Source: Pseudarthrobacter defluvii (lineage in GTDB: Bacteria > Actinomycetota > Actinomycetes > Actinomycetales > Micrococcaceae). From it: a stretch of 64,000 nt of DNA. How positions within the stretch are numbered: position 1 is the first letter of the stretch; each line of letters starts with the position of its first letter. A program made the translations under genes and the position numbers. The stretch is taken from assembly GCF_030323865.1 (NCBI RefSeq), contig NZ_CP066362.1, positions 310,001 to 374,000 of the forward strand, in the 5' to 3' direction. Of this stretch, positions 23,996 through 32,822 are shown in pieces. The notes beneath the pieces are model-generated. The model worked only from the letters and a program-made list of their open reading frames with translations, was not told where the DNA came from and did not search any database.

Positions 23996-25075
23996 CTAGC
24001 CTGCGGTCGCAGGCATAACTGCGGGCACCAGGGCCGTGGGTGATGGGGTGGGCAGGTTATGCAGCAGCGGGCCTGGGAGGCCCGTTACAGGGTCCAGCTC
24101 GAATGTGGCGATGTTGTCCGACCGTTCGTGGGCCACGTGCAGCAGGTTTCCCCGGACCAGGTGGTGCCGCGGCCAGTCCCCGCCGCTGTGGATGTCCTTG
24201 ACGGGGATCAGTTCGGTACCGCCCGCTGCCACCTCCAGGACGCTGATGATGTTCGAGCCCCTGACGCCGGCGTAGGCAAAGTTTCCCTGCGGGCCAAGGC
24301 AGATTTCGGCGGCGGAGTCGCCCTCCTGGCTTCCGCCCGCCGTTGCGGGTCCGCGGAAGACCAGCTCGTAGGTGCCAGCTTCGGGGCGCACCACGAAGAC
24401 CTCCACTGAGTATTCAGACACGATGACGACGCTGCCGGATGGATGCTCCACCATGTGCCGCGGGCCGCTGCCGTGGGGGAGGACAACCTCGTGGTCGGCT
24501 ACCAATCCGGTTCCCGGCTCGTAGTTCCAGATGCGCAGGGTGTCGTGGCCCAGGTCTGTGGTCATGACGCGGCCGTCGCTGAGCATCAGGCTGGCGTGGG
24601 CACGGCTTTGCCGCGGGCTGCCGGGAGAAAGGCTGCCGTGGGGATCAACCGACGGTGCGGCGGGAAACCTTCCGGTCATCCCGCCGTCGGCGTCCAACTC
24701 GTAGAGGAGGACCTGCCCGTCACCCCAGCACGTGGCGGTGACAAAGCGGCCGCCCGGGTCGACGGCAACGTGGCAGGTGGCCTCGCCCGCAGGCTGTGCT
24801 TCTTTATGGACTTTCAGGCCACAGTCCCGCAGGCGCCGGTATGCCTGGACCTTCTTGCGCTGCTCGGCGGCCGCGTACACGACGGGCAGTGCGGGGTGGA
24901 CGGCCACGAACGACGGCGACTGGGCCTCGACTGCTGTTCCCAACCATTCGAGGCTTCCGTCCTGGTGCGCGCGGACAGCGCCAATGCCTTGGGCCCGGCC
25001 GCCGCCGTCGGGGGTGTAGGTGCCGATCCAAAGAAGGTTGCTGGCTGCGTTGTTGTTGGCTGCGCCGGTGGTCAT
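23996..25075 (-). CDS. Lactonase family protein (beta-propeller)
   Basis: A 359-residue seven-bladed beta-propeller of the 6-phosphogluconolactonase/YbhE type. Seen are LWIGTYTPDGGGRAQGI at the N-terminus, ATCHVAVDPGGRFVTATCWG, HASLMLSDGRVMTTDLGHDTL, GSGPRHMVEHPSG and the C-terminal WPRHHLVRGNLLHVAHERSD. Family members hydrolyse 6-phosphogluconolactone or other lactones; the substrate is not shown. The ATG at 25075 (MTTGAANN) has an AGGATGGGA stretch upstream; the frame continues further but overlaps nothing conserved. It diverges from the HemK-like methyltransferase gene. Confidence 0.88.
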   Translation of the reverse strand: MTTGAANNNAASNLLWIGTYTPDGGGRAQGIGAVRAHQDGSLEWLGTAVEAQSPSFVAVHPALPVVYAAAEQRKKVQAYRRLRDCGLKVHKEAQPAGEATCHVAVDPGGRFVTATCWGDGQVLLYELDADGGMTGRFPAAPSVDPHGSLSPGSPRQSRAHASLMLSDGRVMTTDLGHDTLRIWNYEPGTGLVADHEVVLPHGSGPRHMVEHPSGSVVIVSEYSVEVFVVRPEAGTYELVFRGPATAGGSQEGDSAAEICLGPQGNFAYAGVRGSNIISVLEVAAGGTELIPVKDIHSGGDWPRHHLVRGNLLHVAHERSDNIATFELDPVTGLPGPLLHNLPTPSPTALVPAVMPATAG

Positions 25076-25268
25076 GTTCCCATCCTGCCAACAGCTGCTG
25101 CTATTCCGGAGCGCCGGGCCGCCGATTAGCATGGGATTTCCGGCAACGGCAGAAGGCGGTGGGTGCAATTTCGGCTCTATCAGTATCGGGTTCTCCCTCG
25201 CCGCGCCGTTCCGAGAGTTGGGCCTAGCGACCGTGGGGGTGCCCGTCGGCTCACCGAAAGGCGCAGCT

Positions 25269-26114
25269 TTGCTGCCTTCTGGATCACAGGCGGTTCACGG
25301 CCAACCCGGATGGCCGGCCTACGAGCGTATCGTCTCCCTGTTGCGGTCTGCCGGCTGTGTTTTCGCCGAAGATGAAGCCCGGCTCCTGTTGGCTGAAACC
25401 TGTAGCCCCACGGAACTCCAGCGGAACGTCCGGCGCCGCATGGAGGGTGTTCCCCTCGAACACATCCTGGGCTGGGCAGAGTTCGCCGGCGGTCGGGTCC
25501 TGGTTGAGCCTGGCGTCTTTGTGCCGCGGCGCCGCACGGAACTGTTGGTCGCCGAGGCCGTGGCATTGCTGCGGAACGACGCCTTGGCGGCGCCCCCGGT
25601 TGTGGTGGACCTCTGCTGTGGTTCGGGTGCCGTGGGGGTGGCCGTCCTTCGCCAGGCGCCGGGGGTGGATTTGCATGCGGCAGATATTGAACCCACGGCC
25701 GTACGGTGTGCCCATGCGAATCTTGAACCTCTTGGCGGCCACGTCCATGCGGGTGATCTCTTCGAGGCTCTTCCGCCTGCACTGCATGGCCGGGTGCGAG
25801 TGCTGACTGTAAATGCTCCATACGTACCCACAGAAGCCATCCGGACCATGCCGCCGGAAGCACGCCTTTACGAACCCGCGGTTTCACTCGATGGCGGTCC
25901 TGATGGCCTGGACTTTCACCGCCGGATTGCTGTTGGTGGGACTCAGTGGCTGGCTTCGGAGGGGCATCTGCTCATCGAAACCAGTGAGCGGCAGGCGGCG
26001 GCCACCTCCGAGATCCTGGCAGCGGCCGGGTTCGCCGTACGGACGGTTCGTTCAAAGGAGCTTGATGGGACAGTGGTCATAGGGCGCCTGGTGGCGAAGA
26101 ACGTGGGTAAGTAG
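25269..26114 (+). CDS. Putative protein N5-glutamine methyltransferase (HemK/PrmC-like)
   Basis: An S-adenosylmethionine-dependent methyltransferase related to PrmC. The SAM-binding motif is VVVDLCCGSGAVGVAV, followed by LHAADIEPTAVRCAHANL, and the active-site signature is NAPYVPT in place of the NPPY of true PrmC. This variant is seen in a separate actinobacterial paralogue group and its target is uncertain. I chose the TTG at 25269 (AAAGG 7 bases upstream, 281 residues, usual length); the frame stays open to an ATG at 25131 and beyond, so the N-terminus is uncertain. Confidence 0.78.
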   Translation: MLPSGSQAVHGQPGWPAYERIVSLLRSAGCVFAEDEARLLLAETCSPTELQRNVRRRMEGVPLEHILGWAEFAGGRVLVEPGVFVPRRRTELLVAEAVALLRNDALAAPPVVVDLCCGSGAVGVAVLRQAPGVDLHAADIEPTAVRCAHANLEPLGGHVHAGDLFEALPPALHGRVRVLTVNAPYVPTEAIRTMPPEARLYEPAVSLDGGPDGLDFHRRIAVGGTQWLASEGHLLIETSERQAAATSEILAAAGFAVRTVRSKELDGTVVIGRLVAKNVGK

Positions 26115-26192
26115 CCTGCTTCGGTAGCGCTTTGCCTCGCTGGGTGGCTTGGACGTTCACAACACGGTGCCCACACGCCGAATCAGCCCTCG

Positions 26193-28088
26193 TCATTCCC
26201 GTGGGTGGGGTGGTGGGGGTGGTTTGAAGTAGTGGTTTTGTTGGGGTGTTTGGTTGGGGTCGAGGTGGGGTGGGGGGATGAAGGTTGGTGTGCCGTGGGT
26301 GGTGGTGATTTTCCATTGTTCTTTGTGGATGAGGTGGTGGTGGTGGCTGCAGAGCAGGGCGCCGTTGTTGGTGGTGGTGGGTCCGCCTTGTGACCAGTAG
26401 GTGATGTGGTGGGCTTCGCACCAGGGGGCGGGGATGGTGCAGTTGGGGAAGGCGCAGCCTTGGTCGCGGGCGGTGAGGGCGAGGCGTTGGGCGGGGGTGA
26501 AGAGGCGGGTTTTGCGGCCGAGGTCGAGGATTTCGCCGTTGGTGCCCAGGAGGGCGGGGATGATGTCGGCGTCGCAGGCGGTTTTGCGCAGGGTGGCGGC
26601 GGCGACGGGCCCGGTGAAGGCAAAGGAACCGGTCCCGGTCCCGATTCCTGCGGATGTCCCGGTTCCTGCGGATGCCGCTGTGTCGGCTTTGGTGCCGGTG
26701 GTGTGGGGGAAGAGGTCTTGGTAGTTGATGGTGGCGATGATTTGGGGTCGGTTGCCGCCGGTGGTGGGCAGGGTGTTGGTGGTGAGGGCGGCTTTGGCGG
26801 CGGTGACGAGGCCGTCGAGTTGTTTTTGGGCGCGGGTGCGCCGGTCCAGGTCCGGCAGGGCGATGTGCCCCCTGGCATCGCCTGCCGTTGCGCTGCCTGC
26901 CAACGTGCTGCCTTCGCTGCCGGTGCCGGTGCCGGTTCCGGTTTCGGTGTTGGGGGTGGTGGTGTGGGGGTTGGTGGCGGTGTTCATGACGGTGAGGAGG
27001 TGTTCGTATTGGTCGCCGGTGGCGAAGATTTCGACACGGTGCAGGCCGTGCCGGGGTTTGCGGATGAAGGCGCCTTGGGTGTGGCGGAGGGCTTCTTCGG
27101 TGGGTTCGGTGCCGTCGGCGTCGATGGTGTCGGTCCAGCGTTGGGCCAGGCGGGTGAGGAAGTCGGGGTCGCAGCTGGTGGCGGCGGTAGTGAGGTGGTG
27201 CTCGATCGTGTCGAGGGTTTCTTGTGTGGTGTGGTGTTGGAGCCGGTCCAGGGTGGCGGTGATGATGGTCGCGGCGTGCGAGGACACCGCAGGTCCCTGA
27301 GCCGGCCCGGGCCAGGCGCCGGCCTCGGTGCTGGCGTGGAGTTCAGTGGCGGGGGTGAGGGCGGCGGCGAGGTGTGGCCGGGTTGGCGGGAGTGGTTCGC
27401 CGGTGATGGTGGTGACGGGCAGGACGTGCTGGGCGAGGGCGAGGCGGCGCCGGGCTTCGCGGATGGGGATTTGCAGGCGCAGGCGGAGGAACTCTGCGGT
27501 GTTCCGGCACCCGTCATCGGCCGGAGACACCACCACCGGGCGCATCAGGCCTCGTGTGGAGGGCGGCCCGGGCCAGTTGGCGTCGGTCTCACGCACGACA
27601 CCGGTCCCGCTGGCTGTTGCTGGGGCGGTGCGCAGGGTTTCAAAGCCGGTGGCGTCCCACCCGGTGATCCAGCCCGTGGACCCGCCTGCGCGGGACCGGC
27701 CTGCGCGGGACCGGCCTGCGCGGGACCGGGCTGCACGGGTCTTGGCTGTGGCGGCGTCGTTGATGGCCTGGGTGCGGGTGCGGTCCACGGCCCCGGCTGA
27801 GACGAGTTGGAGGTACTCCACGGAGCGGGCGAGGCCCTCGATCCGGGCGGCATAATCGGCAGCCTCGACATAAGAGGCCGTTGCCAGCAGGTCCGGGGTG
27901 GCCAGGGCGGCGGCTGCCAGCTGTGCGGCCAGCCGGTCCAATACGTCCTGCTCACCGGGCCCTGAGGCTGATGCCTGCAAAGGACCTGTCAGAGGATCCT
28001 CACTGGGGACCGGGCGAAGGCGGGCCGGGCGCGGCAGCCGACTGCCGGCGTCGTACGCCCTCCCCAGATCTTCCCCAATGGCCTCCAT
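26193..28088 (-). CDS. DUF222 / HNH endonuclease domain protein (13E12 type)
   Basis: About 631 residues. The N-terminal and central parts match the DUF222 (REP13E12-like) architecture, with RLRLQIPIREARRRLALAQH and HRVEIFATGDQYEHLLTVMN. The C-terminus is an HNH nuclease domain: ARDQGCAFPNC, then WCEAHHITYWSQGG and ALLCSHHHHLIHKEQW, carrying two zinc CxxC-type knuckles and the HH catalytic pair. Thr/Gly/Ala-rich low-complexity linkers and a triple SRAGR repeat interrupt it. Such genes are multicopy in Actinobacteria; biological role unknown. The ATG at 28088 was chosen over a TTG at 28121. Confidence 0.82.
   Translation of the reverse strand: MEAIGEDLGRAYDAGSRLPRPARLRPVPSEDPLTGPLQASASGPGEQDVLDRLAAQLAAAALATPDLLATASYVEAADYAARIEGLARSVEYLQLVSAGAVDRTRTQAINDAATAKTRAARSRAGRSRAGRSRAGGSTGWITGWDATGFETLRTAPATASGTGVVRETDANWPGPPSTRGLMRPVVVSPADDGCRNTAEFLRLRLQIPIREARRRLALAQHVLPVTTITGEPLPPTRPHLAAALTPATELHASTEAGAWPGPAQGPAVSSHAATIITATLDRLQHHTTQETLDTIEHHLTTAATSCDPDFLTRLAQRWTDTIDADGTEPTEEALRHTQGAFIRKPRHGLHRVEIFATGDQYEHLLTVMNTATNPHTTTPNTETGTGTGTGSEGSTLAGSATAGDARGHIALPDLDRRTRAQKQLDGLVTAAKAALTTNTLPTTGGNRPQIIATINYQDLFPHTTGTKADTAASAGTGTSAGIGTGTGSFAFTGPVAAATLRKTACDADIIPALLGTNGEILDLGRKTRLFTPAQRLALTARDQGCAFPNCTIPAPWCEAHHITYWSQGGPTTTNNGALLCSHHHHLIHKEQWKITTTHGTPTFIPPPHLDPNQTPQQNHYFKPPPPPHPRE
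27684..27728. repeat. Three perfect 15-bp tandem repeats
   Basis: GCCTGCGCGGGACCG occurs three times head to tail at 27684, 27699 and 27714, with a degenerate fourth copy after. The length is a multiple of three, so it encodes a repeated five-residue SRAGR unit within the DUF222/HNH protein and could vary in copy number without breaking the frame. Confidence 0.85.
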
Positions 28089-28328
28089 AACCCAACTCTG
28101 CCAGCCACCACCGACAATCAAGAGACCCCAAAACCCCTATGTGGAAAACAGGGCAGCCACGGATAAACACGGAAACTGGCTGGCGGTCCTCTCCGCAATG
28201 GACCGGTTTAAACACTGCCGGCCGCCGCGTCCCCCAAGGATCGCGACGGCCGGCAAGGCGATTCAGTTGTAGCACAAAGCCCGCTCAGTCCCATGTCACG
28301 CGGCAGCGACCGCGTAATGAAACGGGAG

Positions 28329-28748
28329 TCAGGACTTTGCGCCGCTTCCATCGGAGGTCCCAAGGTTGGTGGTTTCCGGGTGGGTGCTGTGTGCGGGGAT
28401 GTGGTCTTCGCCAAGGCCGCCCGCGTTGGTTGTAGAGGTACCGGTGGGGGTGCCGGGGGAAGTGCCGGCCGCTGCGGAAGACTGGCCGCCGTTGGACGAG
28501 CCATCCCGGTGCACGGCAGAACCAAGCACGGTCCCTGCCCTGCGTGCGGCTTCGCCCAGCTGGTCCGCCACTTCAGGCGCCTTTTCCTTGATGGCCTCCG
28601 TAGCTACGGAAACTTTGTCCTGGACCGGCTTGCTGTCCCAGATGCCGGCCGCACGGGCCTTCAGCTTGTCGTAAGCAGCACGGCCTGACCGCGAGCCGAG
28701 GACATAGCCGACGGCAACGCCTACACCCAAAAGAAGCTTGTTTTTCAC
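28329..28748 (-). CDS. YtxH-like membrane-anchored protein
   Basis: A 139-residue protein with a short glycine-rich N-terminal hydrophobic segment (KNKLLLGVGVAVGYVLGSRSG), then an amphipathic helical stretch (AYDKLKARAAGIWDSKPVQDK, EAIKEKAPEVADQLGEAARR), and a disordered Ser/Thr/Gly-rich tail of about 60 residues. This matches YtxH-type general-stress proteins in layout; function is not known. It lies downstream of the GlsB-like gene on the same strand but a hairpin terminator separates them. Confidence 0.75.
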   Translation of the reverse strand: MKNKLLLGVGVAVGYVLGSRSGRAAYDKLKARAAGIWDSKPVQDKVSVATEAIKEKAPEVADQLGEAARRAGTVLGSAVHRDGSSNGGQSSAAAGTSPGTPTGTSTTNAGGLGEDHIPAHSTHPETTNLGTSDGSGAKS

Positions 28749-28818
28749 GTTGAACTCCTGCTCTGCGAGAAGGTTGTCAATCCTGGCGGGGAGAGGTGCC
28801 CCATGCTGGAGAAAGTGA

Positions 28819-28856
28819 AAGCCGGCCCGGGGATGGTGTCCCCAGGCCGGCTTCCT
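28819..28856 (-). terminator. Terminator of the GlsB-like gene
   Basis: AAGCCGGCC and GGGGA (28819-28833, one intervening base) pair with TCCCC and GGCCGGCTT (28839-28853) around a five-base loop with one mismatch. Read on the minus strand it is followed by TTTCACTTTC, a T-rich exit. Confidence 0.7.
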
Positions 28857-28870
28857 GGCGTGCGCGGTTA

Positions 28871-29137
28871 TTAGCCGCGTGCGCCGCGCTTAGTGACCAT
28901 GCCGTAGATCGCAAGAACGATCAACGAGCCAACGATCGCCAGCAGCCAGGTCTGCAGCGAGAAGAACTCCTGCAGTCCGCCGCCGAACAGGGCGCCGCCG
29001 ATCCAGCCACCGAGCAGTGCGCCTACGACGCCCAGCACCATGGTGATGATCCAGCCGCCACCCTGACGTCCCGGAAGGATTGCCTTGGCAATCGCGCCGG
29101 CGATGAGTCCGAGAATCAGAAATGCAATAAATCCCAT
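28871..29137 (-). CDS. GlsB/YeaQ/YmgE family stress membrane protein
   Basis: An 88-residue protein with three hydrophobic, glycine-rich segments (MGFIAFLILGLIAGAIAKAI, then IITMVLGVVGALLGGWIGG, then WLLAIVGSLIVLAIYG), the standard transglycosylase-associated/GlsB fold. Family members respond to acid or general stress; mechanism unclear. The ATG at 29137 has AGGAAGAGAG upstream. An inverted repeat with the sequence CATGCTTACTA lies about 75 bases upstream and recurs before another small gene at 51293. Confidence 0.9.
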   Translation of the reverse strand: MGFIAFLILGLIAGAIAKAILPGRQGGGWIITMVLGVVGALLGGWIGGALFGGGLQEFFSLQTWLLAIVGSLIVLAIYGMVTKRGARG

Positions 29138-29202
29138 TTGTCGCTCTCTTCCTAAGTAAAGGAGGCCTCCATGTTGGGGAGGCACTTCGTCCTTCTGGCT
29201 CA

Positions 29203-29222
29203 ATAGTAATCATGCTTACTAT
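29203..29222. promoter_or_regulatory. Inverted repeat upstream of the GlsB-like gene
   Basis: ATAGTAA (29203-29209) and TTACTAT (29216-29222) are exact inverted copies around six bases. The 11-mer CATGCTTACTA within it (29211-29221) also occurs at 51387-51397 upstream of a different minus-strand gene. Confidence 0.5.
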
Positions 29223-29269
29223 CTATTTGCCAACCCCGTTTTAGGAAAAAAGTGCTGTTCAGGGCAACT

Positions 29270-30103
29270 TTAGTGCCCCGTCTTGTCCGAGTCATTGCCC
29301 GCGCCGGGACCCTCGTCCAAGACCGAAAGTTCCGCTAGATCCTGCGGATCCAGGGCGAAATCGAACACGTCCAGGTTCTCGGCCATACGCGCCGGGGAAG
29401 CAGTCTTCGGAATCGTTACCAATCCGTTTTGTATGTGCCACCGCAGGACCAGTTGGCCAGGCGTTTTCCCGTGCTTTTCAGCCAGTTGGGAAAGGATGGG
29501 GGCACTGAGCAAACCTGCTCCCGAGCCGCCCAAAGGACTGTAGGACTCAGTAACTATGCCATGCCCGGCATGGAACTCGCGCTCCGCGGTCCGGGTGATT
29601 GCAGGGCTGAGCTGGATTTGGTTCACCGCCGGCACCACATCGGTCTCCGCCATCAGCCGCTCAAGGTGGGCGGGCTTGAAGTTGGACACCCCGATGGACC
29701 GGACCTTCCCCTCGGCTTGCAGCCGTTCAAACGTCTGCCAGGTGGAAATGTACTGGTCCCGGCCGGGGAGCGGCCAGTGGATCAGCAGCAGATCCACATA
29801 ATCGAGCCCCAGGCGCTTAAGCGATCCCTCCAGGCCAGCCACGGCGCGGTCGTGGCCCTGGAATTCGCCGTCCAGCTTGGTGGTGATGAACAGCTCGCTG
29901 CGGTCCACGCCGCTGGCACGGATGCCGTTGCCAACACCCCGTTCGTTGCCGTACTTCACGGCGGTATCGATGTGCCGGTACCCGGCTTCCACGGCGTGTA
30001 CGACGGCGGCCGCCACCTGTTCGTCGTCCAGCGGCCAGGTGCCAAGCCCCAGCTGCGGGATCCTGTTGCCGTCATTGAGCTCGATGAGCGGTGCAAGTGT
30101 CAT
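29270..30103 (-). CDS. Aldo/keto reductase (2,5-diketogluconate reductase-like)
   Basis: A 277-residue AKR5-type reductase. Motifs: GNRIPQLGLGTWPLDD, catalytic DTAVKYGNERGVG (Asp and Tyr), FITTKLDG (Lys), LLLIHWPLPG (His) and the phosphate-binding NGLVTIPKTASPARMAENL. It reduces sugar ketones or aldehydes with NADPH. The ATG at 30103 was chosen on the conserved start MTLAPLIELNDG. The rhamnogalacturonan lyase gene ends 35 bases upstream on the same strand, so co-transcription with it is possible and would place the enzyme in pectin sugar handling. Confidence 0.9.
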   Translation of the reverse strand: MTLAPLIELNDGNRIPQLGLGTWPLDDEQVAAAVVHAVEAGYRHIDTAVKYGNERGVGNGIRASGVDRSELFITTKLDGEFQGHDRAVAGLEGSLKRLGLDYVDLLLIHWPLPGRDQYISTWQTFERLQAEGKVRSIGVSNFKPAHLERLMAETDVVPAVNQIQLSPAITRTAEREFHAGHGIVTESYSPLGGSGAGLLSAPILSQLAEKHGKTPGQLVLRWHIQNGLVTIPKTASPARMAENLDVFDFALDPQDLAELSVLDEGPGAGNDSDKTGH

Positions 30104-30138
30104 GCCATCAGTCTCCCCTCTATCGCCCGTCCCGGCTC

Positions 30139-32700
30139 TCACTGCCCGCTATTCGAGAATGCCCGGAGGATATTGCCTGCGTTGTACTCCAGCGCCACGC
30201 GGGCCGTACTTGACACCGCATCCGGCTTCTTCTGCTGGGCAAGGAAGTCAACAAGCCGCTGCACCGCCTGCCCCGCCTTAGCCGTGTCGCCGTCCTGGAC
30301 CGCCTTTGCCGCCTGCTGGATGCTTGCGGCAAGCTGGCTGGCCACCGGTCCGGAAACGTCCCCCGAGTCCCTCAGGTCCGTCAGGATGTCCTGCAGGGCC
30401 TCGATGCTGCCCGGAAGCCAGGCAGCACGCAGCGGGACGCTGCCAAACTTCATGTCGGAAGCGAAGTAGAAGTCGGTGTAAGCGGGCTGGTTGTACGCGG
30501 TGTTCTGCCTGGCAACCTCGGCCCGGTACTGCGGATCGTGCATCAGCGTGTAGAGCTTGTGGTTGGTTACTTCGGTGCTGAGGTAGATGCGGAGGGCGGA
30601 GCTGTCTGCCGTGCGGACCACCATTTCCTCCCGCCAGTCGCCCAGGATATCGGCCACCAGGCCGGGAGTGCCCTTGGTGCTGTTGTTGGTCCGGGTGCCG
30701 TCGGCGGTGAGCAGCCGTCCGCGCTTCCAGTCATCGATAGTGGGGGTCTGGTCGCCCGAGCCGTTGATTATCTGCGTGGTCATGTCTGCGGCCCACTTGA
30801 TGCTCATGTTGGTGCCGGGTGCGCTGCTGGAAAGTTTGCGGCCGTCCGCAGACTGCATGCCGATGGCCCAGTTCTCAATGCCGGGAACTTCCGGATCCAC
30901 ATCGCCGATCATGCCGCGGCCGGTGTCCTTCCCGGAGTACGCGCCGAACAGAACCTCACCCGTGGCGGCATCCCGCATGGCGTAGCCGTATGGGGCATAT
31001 GCCGCTCCTTCGTGGACGGTGAAGATTTCCTTTCCCGGCCGGTTGGGGTCGATGTCGGCCACATGCATGGCGTCGCCGTGGCCCAGCCGCGCCTCTTCGC
31101 CGGGAGCGGCGCTGCCCGCCGGCAGGGTGTCGAACGACGTGTACAAAACCGAGCCGTCGTCGTCGAGCGTCGCGGACCCGTAGACGATCTCCTGCTTGCC
31201 GTCACCGTCTACGTCGGACGCACTCAGGGAGTGGAAACCCTGCGTGGTGAGCTTGCCGTAGGTGGGGTCCGTGCCGTCCCGGCCGTGCGGTGAGTCGTTG
31301 AACGGGTTGCTCATAGGTGTCCAGCCCGAGTCCACGTTCCAGACAGGCGAGAGATTGGTCCCGTCCCAGGTGTAGGTGGCGAGTGTGGTGCGGGTGTAGT
31401 AGCCGCGGGCGAAGACCGCCGCCGGCTTCCGGCCGTCCAGGTAGGCGACGCCGGCCAGGAACCGGTCCACGCGGTTCCCCGGCTCTATCCGCGCCATGGC
31501 GTAGTCGCCCCACATCAGGCCGTCGTCCGTCCGCCCCGGGGTGTAGGCCACGGTCTTCAGTTCCTTGCCCGTGGCGCCTTCGAACACCGTCAGGTACTCC
31601 GGTCCCGACACGATGAAGCCCTCGAATGCACGCAGGTTGTTGCGTGCACTGCGGGACGGGGCATAGACGTCCATGAAGTAGTCGGTGAGCTTTTCCGCAT
31701 CAGCCTGGGAGAGCGGGTACTTGTACTGCGGGGCGATACCGAAAGCTTCCTCCAGGGTGGCCGGCCAACGGCCCGCCTTGACCTCCGGGTGCTCGGTCCA
31801 GCCCCGGAAGGTTTTTACCATGTGCTGGTAGTAATCCGCCGCGCTCATGCGGTAGTCATCAGTGTTGGAGTATCCGGCGTCGATATCGGACTGGAGCAGG
31901 GAGATGAACGAGCTGGCCGCTATGCTGCCGTCCGCGTTGAAGCTGGTGCTCTTGGTCCCCGGGGCTGTCTTCATCATCATCTCCGCCCGGCCGTCGCCGT
32001 CGAAGTCGTTGACCAGCATCTGCGTGTAGTGGGCCCCCGACCGGATGTTGACGCCCAGGTCGATCCGGCTGAGGAGCGTACCGTCCGCCTTGTAGGTATC
32101 GACGTAGGTGTTGCCCGTGTAGCCCACCTGCGAGACGTCCTTGGAGTTGTTCGGATCCCATTTGACGATGAACTCATACTGCCCGTCGCCGTCCACGTCC
32201 CCCACCGAGGTGTCGTTGGCGGAGTAGGTGAAGGCCTGGCCGGCCGGGGTGACTCCGTCGGCCGGCTTCCTGAGCGGGATGTCCTTGAAGTTGCTGCCCC
32301 ACGGTGTGGTGCCGGCGCTCCGGTCAACCTCAACTCCCGCGACAACGGCCCGCACCTGGTAGGCCGATCCTGCGGTTCCAGCCCGGTCCAGGAAGTTGGT
32401 GCTGTCCGTGACGGTTGCCAGTTTTTGGCCGTCCCGATAGACGTTGAAGTCGGTGCCGGTTAAGCCGGTGGGGGAGGAGCCGGTTGCCTCGTTGCCCAGC
32501 AACCGCCAGCTGAGGAACACGCCCTCGGAGGTGGCGGCGGCCACCAGGCCACGGTCCAGGTGGTCCAGTTGAATGCCCGGATTCCCGGGCTTGGGGGAGG
32601 GTCCGACGGCGGAGGCCGGGGCCGCGAGACAGCTCAGGGTCAGTGCCAGGCCGGCTGCGCCAACGGAGAGCAGGCGAAGGGGAAGGGTGCGGGGATTCAT
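30139..32700 (-). CDS. Secreted rhamnogalacturonan lyase (PL11 family)
   Basis: An 853-residue secreted enzyme. A Sec signal peptide ends at about residue 31 (LAAPASA). The PL11 eight-bladed propeller has repeated calcium-type DxDxDG motifs: SVGDVDGDGQYEF, VNDFDGDGRAEM and ASDVDGDGKQEI, with the WDPNNSKD segment typical of rhamnogalacturonan endolyases. The C-terminal 100 residues form a helical FIVAR/FIMAH-like domain (LTDLRDSGDVSGPVASQLAA). It would cleave the backbone of pectin rhamnogalacturonan-I outside the cell. An AAGGAT ribosome site precedes the ATG, and a LacI-type half palindrome lies about 30 bases upstream. Confidence 0.9.
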   Translation of the reverse strand: MNPRTLPLRLLSVGAAGLALTLSCLAAPASAVGPSPKPGNPGIQLDHLDRGLVAAATSEGVFLSWRLLGNEATGSSPTGLTGTDFNVYRDGQKLATVTDSTNFLDRAGTAGSAYQVRAVVAGVEVDRSAGTTPWGSNFKDIPLRKPADGVTPAGQAFTYSANDTSVGDVDGDGQYEFIVKWDPNNSKDVSQVGYTGNTYVDTYKADGTLLSRIDLGVNIRSGAHYTQMLVNDFDGDGRAEMMMKTAPGTKSTSFNADGSIAASSFISLLQSDIDAGYSNTDDYRMSAADYYQHMVKTFRGWTEHPEVKAGRWPATLEEAFGIAPQYKYPLSQADAEKLTDYFMDVYAPSRSARNNLRAFEGFIVSGPEYLTVFEGATGKELKTVAYTPGRTDDGLMWGDYAMARIEPGNRVDRFLAGVAYLDGRKPAAVFARGYYTRTTLATYTWDGTNLSPVWNVDSGWTPMSNPFNDSPHGRDGTDPTYGKLTTQGFHSLSASDVDGDGKQEIVYGSATLDDDGSVLYTSFDTLPAGSAAPGEEARLGHGDAMHVADIDPNRPGKEIFTVHEGAAYAPYGYAMRDAATGEVLFGAYSGKDTGRGMIGDVDPEVPGIENWAIGMQSADGRKLSSSAPGTNMSIKWAADMTTQIINGSGDQTPTIDDWKRGRLLTADGTRTNNSTKGTPGLVADILGDWREEMVVRTADSSALRIYLSTEVTNHKLYTLMHDPQYRAEVARQNTAYNQPAYTDFYFASDMKFGSVPLRAAWLPGSIEALQDILTDLRDSGDVSGPVASQLAASIQQAAKAVQDGDTAKAGQAVQRLVDFLAQQKKPDAVSSTARVALEYNAGNILRAFSNSGQ

Positions 32701-32726
32701 CAGTGAATCCTTTCAATTTTGAGACC

Positions 32727-32739
32727 GGAAAACGCTTCC
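32727..32739. promoter_or_regulatory. LacI-family operator-like site upstream of the PL11 gene
   Basis: GGAAAACGCTTCC is an imperfect palindrome with GGAA and TTCC ends and a central CG, resembling LacI-family operators. It is 27 bases before the lyase ATG, where repressor binding could block transcription or elongation. Confidence 0.45.
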
Positions 32740-32822
32740 CCAGCAATCTAGCGGTGGGGTGGGGGCAAGGGAAGCCTTGTTTTCCTAGCTCAGAGCGGGT
32801 ATTTAGAACGTTGTAGAACGAA

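Noticed and set aside
27684..27728. Tandem repeats as a CRISPR array
   Set aside because: Units are contiguous without spacers and lie inside a coding frame.
26193..28088. HNH gene as a homing endonuclease or mobile intron
   Set aside because: No split host gene, no terminal repeats and no target-site duplication; DUF222 linkage marks it as the ordinary multicopy actinobacterial family.
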